DNA from: Corynebacterium sp. HMSC27B11
GTDB taxonomy: Bacteria; Actinomycetota; Actinomycetes; Mycobacteriales; Mycobacteriaceae
DNA: 64,000 nt
NCBI RefSeq assembly: GCF_001815985.1
Contig: NZ_KV823552.1
Location: forward strand, 62,001-126,000
Reading direction: 5' to 3'
The position numbers and the translations under genes were made by a program. Below the pieces are notes generated by a model. It ran no database searches, was not told the origin of the DNA, and saw only the letters and a program-made list of their open reading frames with translations. This document shows, one piece after another, positions 59,162 to 64,000 of the stretch; within the stretch, counting starts at the first letter, position 1; each line of letters starts with the position of its first letter.

Positions 59162-60412
59162 TTAGATGCTCATGATCAGCCGTGGGCCGATGGTGAGTAC
59201 CAAGCCCACCACGAAGGTGAGAATCATGATGAGTTTGTCGCGGTGGCGCAGCAGTGCGTGCACCACGCCGACCATCACGAGGGTCACCGCGAGGGCGAGC
59301 ACCAGCACCAGCACCGCTGGCAGGGAGCCCCACAGGAGCTTGAATCCCAGGAACACACCAATGCCGACCAGGATGGCCGCGATGGCCTGGCCAATGAGGG
59401 CTGGCCAGGAGATGGAATCGTCCTCGTACTCGATGACCTCGTCTTCGCCGAGGGTGCGCTGCAGCTCTTCGAGCTCCTCAGGGCTGTGGAACTCCTCCGG
59501 AGCGGGCTGCTCCCCCTTGCGCTCCGCATCGGAGCCCCGCGTCGCGGCGGCAGTGCCGGCAGCACCGGCGGTGGCAGCAGCCGCCGCGGCCCCGGCGCCA
59601 GAGCCCTTCTGGTCAGCGTCCTTGCGATCAGCGTCCTTGGCCGGCGCCTTCGTAGCCGAAGCGCTCTTCGCCGAGGCGTCCTTCGCAGGCTCAGCGCCCT
59701 CCGCCTGGTCCGCGGTAACCTTCGTGATCAGGGCCGTCTGCTCGGTGGAGGGCTCGGTGTTCTTCTTTGCCGGCGCGGCCTTATCGGTGACAGCCGGGAT
59801 CTCGGAGGTCTGTTCCTCCGGACGCTGTGCCGGAACCTCGCGGCGGTCGACAATCGCGGAGCTAGCGGCAGCCGCGTTCTTGGGCTCAGGCTTCTTCTGC
59901 TCAGCCTTCTTGGCTGCAGCCTCTTCTTCGGCCTTCTTCGCCTTCTCAGCTTCTGCCTGCTTGAGCTTTTCAGCCTCAGCCTTCTTAGCCTTCTCCTCAG
60001 CCGCCTGCTTCGCTGCCGCCTTCTCCTCGGCGGCCTTCTTTGCGGCAGCCTCCTTGGCCTGCTTGGCCTCGGCCTGCTTCGCCTTTTCGGCTTCAGCCTT
60101 CTTATCTTCAGCCTGCTCGGCAGCCTGAGCCTGCTTGGCCTGCTCAGGCTTCGCCGTCTTTTCAGCCTTATCGGCCTGCTTTACCCCGGCCTCAGCCCGA
60201 TCGACCGTGGGCTGCTCACGCTTGTCAGCACCCGCTGCGGGCGCGGTGGAAGCTTCGCTCTCGGTGTCCCCGACGACCGGGATCGCGCCGGTCAGCTCGG
60301 CAACGGAAATGCCACCCTCGTCGAGGCTGCGACGGCGCCGACGGCGGCCGCTATCAGAAGAGGTGCGACCGCTGCGGGCGAGCAGTTCCGCGACCGTAAG
60401 CTTCTCACTCAT
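59162..60412 (-). CDS. Lys/Ala/Glu-rich coiled-coil protein with C-terminal membrane helices
   Basis: The 416-residue product has a basic N-terminus (LTVAELLARSGR; a run of arginines near residue 25) and a TolA-like low-complexity region near residues 85-180. This region is built from Ala-Glu-Lys units such as KKAEAEKAKQAEAKQAKEAA and is probably a long helix or coiled coil. Three hydrophobic helices follow near residues 325-410 (ALIGQAIAAILVGIGVFLGF, VLVLVLALAVTLVMVGVVHA, IMILTFVVGLVLTIGPRLIM). The same kind of protein lies between ppx and proC in mycobacteria (Rv0497). Function is unknown; the shape suggests a cytoplasmic, possibly nucleic-acid- or wall-related, tether at the membrane. Confidence 0.8.
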   Translation of the reverse strand: MSEKLTVAELLARSGRTSSDSGRRRRRRSLDEGGISVAELTGAIPVVGDTESEASTAPAAGADKREQPTVDRAEAGVKQADKAEKTAKPEQAKQAQAAEQAEDKKAEAEKAKQAEAKQAKEAAAKKAAEEKAAAKQAAEEKAKKAEAEKLKQAEAEKAKKAEEEAAAKKAEQKKPEPKNAAAASSAIVDRREVPAQRPEEQTSEIPAVTDKAAPAKKNTEPSTEQTALITKVTADQAEGAEPAKDASAKSASATKAPAKDADRKDADQKGSGAGAAAAAATAGAAGTAAATRGSDAERKGEQPAPEEFHSPEELEELQRTLGEDEVIEYEDDSISWPALIGQAIAAILVGIGVFLGFKLLWGSLPAVLVLVLALAVTLVMVGVVHALLRHRDKLIMILTFVVGLVLTIGPRLIMSI

Positions 60413-60520
60413 CGAATGTTCCCATCAATGTCCACGTGAACATACAAATAACTGTTTCGCATAGTATACGAAGCGCCATTTTTGGTTTTGCTCATTCCAC
60501 ACCCTAATGGCGCTAGGAAA

Positions 60521-62478
<1,958 letters not shown>

Positions 62479-62565
62479 TTCGCCTGCTCAATCGCGCTCG
62501 CGCAATCGCGCTTCAGTAGGGGCGCCCGCCCGAACAGGGTGCGGTCACAGCCCACGCGACGCAAG

Positions 62566-62595
62566 AACGCCCCAGGAAGTTTTCCTGGGGCGTTT
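62566..62595. terminator. Bidirectional terminator between the Cys-rich gene and gpmA
   Basis: AACGCCCCAGGAA (62566-62578) pairs perfectly with TTCCTGGGGCGTT (62582-62594) over 13 bp across a 3-nt loop. It is flanked by T on the plus side and lies between convergent genes. Confidence 0.88.
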
Positions 62596-62638
62596 CGCTT
62601 AGGTGATGAGCCTTAAGGGGTGAGCTCAGCGGAGGGTG

Positions 62639-63391
62639 TTACTTCTTACCCTCGGCGGCCACGGCGGCCGCACCGGCTGCTGCTGCCTCCGGGTCGAGGT
62701 ACTCGCCACCCTTGACCTTGACCACACCGTTGCTGTCGAACTTGTAGACCAGCGGCATGCCGGTCGGCAGGTTCAGCTGGGCGATGTCCTCGTCCGAGAT
62801 CTCGTCGAGGTGCTTGACCAGCGCGCGCAGGGAGTTGCCGTGCGCGACGACGAGGACGGTCTCCCCCGCCTTCAGTCGCGGCTCGATCTCGGCCTCGTAG
62901 TACGGGACGAGGCGCTTGACGACATCCTGCAGGCACTCGGTGCGCGGAACCTCCGGCAGATCGGCGTAGCGCACGTCGTTGGTCTGCGCGTACTCGCTAT
63001 CCACGTCGATCTGCGGCGGCGGGGTGTCGTAGCTGCGACGCCAGGACATGAACTGCTCTTCGCCGTACTTATCGCGGGTCTCGGCCTTGTTCAGGCCCTG
63101 CAGCGCACCGTAGTGGCGCTCGTTGAGGCGCCAGTCGCGCTGCACTGGGATCCAGTGGCGGTCTGCCTCGTTCAGCGCGATGTTCGCGGTCATGATCGCG
63201 CGGCGCAGCAGGGAGGTGAACAGGACGGTCGGCTCGACGGCGGCGTCCTTAATCAGCTGACCAGCCCGCTTGGCCTCGGCCTTGCCCTGGTCGGTGAGGC
63301 TGACGTCCACCCAGCCGGTGAACTGGTTCGTTGCGTTCCATTCGCTCTGCCCGTGGCGGAGGAGGATCAGTGTTCCTTCAGTGTTGCTCAT
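62639..63391 (-). CDS. gpmA: 2,3-Bisphosphoglycerate-dependent phosphoglycerate mutase
   Basis: The 250-residue glycolytic enzyme interconverts 3- and 2-phosphoglycerate. The phosphohistidine motif is [20 protein letters not shown]. The second His is in [19 protein letters not shown], and [20 protein letters not shown] is diagnostic for dPGM. The C-terminus has an Ala-rich tail. ATG 63391 has GGAGGT directly upstream. In M. tuberculosis and C. glutamicum the two-component genes senX3-regX3 follow gpm; they are not present here. Confidence 0.96.
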   Translation of the reverse strand: MSNTEGTLILLRHGQSEWNATNQFTGWVDVSLTDQGKAEAKRAGQLIKDAAVEPTVLFTSLLRRAIMTANIALNEADRHWIPVQRDWRLNERHYGALQGLNKAETRDKYGEEQFMSWRRSYDTPPPQIDVDSEYAQTNDVRYADLPEVPRTECLQDVVKRLVPYYEAEIEPRLKAGETVLVVAHGNSLRALVKHLDEISDEDIAQLNLPTGMPLVYKFDSNGVVKVKGGEYLDPEAAAAGAAAVAAEGKK

Positions 63392-63481
63392 ACCTCCATT
63401 TTGCCATGAAACGTTGTGGCCCAGGCGGCAGGTGGCCCCGTTCGCGGGGCGCGCTCCCACGCTGTCCCGGCGCGCGGCCCG

Positions 63482-64000
63482 CTACTCCGCGTCCTGGCCG
63501 GTGGCCGCCTTGCTCGTCTCCCCCTCAGCCTCGGCTGGCGCGGCGGCCTGCTCGGCCACAACCTCGCGCGGGGACTTGCCGGGCATGGGAGCCAGCTGGT
63601 CGACCTCTTCGTCGGTGGGACGCAGGCGCTGGAAGGCTCCCAGGTTGAAGGTCGGCTCGCCGCGGGAAAGTCGCCAGGCCCATTCGTGGCGGATGGAGGA
63701 TTCGAAGCCGCGTTCCAGGATGCGGTTGAAGTCCCCGTCCGCGCGTTCCAGCACCTGCCCCAGGATCCGCTGGATGTCTTCGGCGGTGGTGGATTCGCCG
63801 AACTGTCCGACCAGGTAGATGTCGTTATTTCCGTCGAGGGTGTAGTGCACCCCGTAGGTTCGGCGGTTGGCCTGCAGCAGCAGTCGGTAGACCTCCTCCT
63901 GGGCCTCCTCCACCGCGCGGCACACGAAGGCCTCAACCCGGAACATGCCCTCCTGCGGGATGAAGAGGCAGTTGGTCTTGAGCCTGCGTTCCCCCGGGAG
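63482..64000 (-). CDS. YbjN-domain protein, 5' end beyond the window
   Basis: The visible 172 codons extend in frame to the window edge (reading LPGERRLKTNCLFIPQEGMF at the upstream end), so the true start lies beyond 64000. The domain matches the YbjN / type III secretion chaperone-like family: FVCRAVEEAQEEVYRLLLQA, YTLDGNNDIYLVGQFGESTT and GFESSIRHEWAWRLSRGEP. The C-terminal 40 residues are Ala/Glu-rich and probably disordered. YbjN-type proteins upstream of gpm occur in mycobacteria (Rv0487); no biochemical role is assigned. It lies 90 nt upstream of gpmA on the same strand. Confidence 0.85.
   Translation of the reverse strand, partial: LPGERRLKTNCLFIPQEGMFRVEAFVCRAVEEAQEEVYRLLLQANRRTYGVHYTLDGNNDIYLVGQFGESTTAEDIQRILGQVLERADGDFNRILERGFESSIRHEWAWRLSRGEPTFNLGAFQRLRPTDEEVDQLAPMPGKSPREVVAEQAAAPAEAEGETSKAATGQDAE

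Noticed and set aside
60424-60441. parS-like palindrome (TGTCCACGTGAACA)
   Set aside because: The ParB site consensus is 16 bp (TGTTTCACGTGAAACA). This copy is 14 bp and lacks two central-flank bases, so it is only a near match in a promoter region.

Overview
The window is chromosomal DNA of a high-GC actinobacterium, most likely a Corynebacterium. The gene order matches, in reversed orientation, what I recall of the region from about Rv0487 to Rv0562 of Mycobacterium tuberculosis and the matching C. glutamicum region: ybjN-like, gpm, cysteine-rich protein, ppx, Lys/Ala-rich membrane protein, proC, HTH protein, bS22, serB-like, glutaredoxin, hemA-hemC-hemD-hemB, hemL, phosphoglycerate mutase family, tlpA-ccdA-resB-ccsB, menA, menE, menB, menC, menD, DUF3592, mgtA, menG, menJ and a polyprenyl synthase. 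Species-level identity cannot be read from the sequence. Identities come from reading motifs; no search was run.

Layout. 1-8.3 kb: a stress protein, tRNA-Tyr, the isoprenoid side-chain synthase, menJ, menG, mgtA, a membrane protein and menD. 8.3-13.0 kb: an accessory island between menD and menC with an AbiE-type toxin-antitoxin pair (toxin apparently frameshifted), a decayed flavoprotein gene and an AlbA_2/ATPase-domain regulator. 13.0-19.1 kb: menC, menB, a pseudouridine synthase, a secreted cutinase-like esterase and menE. 19.1-28.6 kb: a complete peptide/metallophore-type ABC importer bracketed by two paralogous flavoenzymes. 28.7-30.6 kb: menA and two small membrane proteins. 30.6-36.0 kb: a kinase-like protein, rmlA, rmlC, an MHS transporter and rmlB. 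36.0-41.2 kb: cytochrome c maturation (ccsB, resB, ccdA, tlpA) and a histidine phosphatase. 41.2-55.4 kb: heme synthesis (hemL, hemB, hemD, hemC, hemA) with a degenerate P-type ATPase and a membrane-fused copper nitrite reductase. 55.4-64 kb: glutaredoxin, HAD phosphatase, bS22, HTH protein, proC, ppx, gpmA and a partial YbjN protein.

Functionally the window supplies the respiratory chain: menaquinone (nucleus, prenyl tail, methylation, tail reduction), heme, covalent attachment of heme to cytochrome c, and a candidate copper nitrite reductase as a terminal acceptor enzyme. dTDP-rhamnose and mannosyl-glycolipid genes serve the arabinogalactan/lipomannan envelope.

The most unusual signals are: (i) an island in which two unrelated regulator-bearing cassettes are each bracketed by two copies of their own upstream repeat; (ii) a full-length P-type ATPase homologue in which the phosphorylated Asp and the other catalytic motifs are replaced; (iii) two paralogous flavoenzymes flanking an ABC importer; (iv) a recurring AT-flanked motif, TTTWAGGACGTCA, found both between genes and inside genes; (v) a near-uniform leaderless arrangement with a TANNNT -10 box 6-8 nt before the start codon, including back-to-back divergent pairs.
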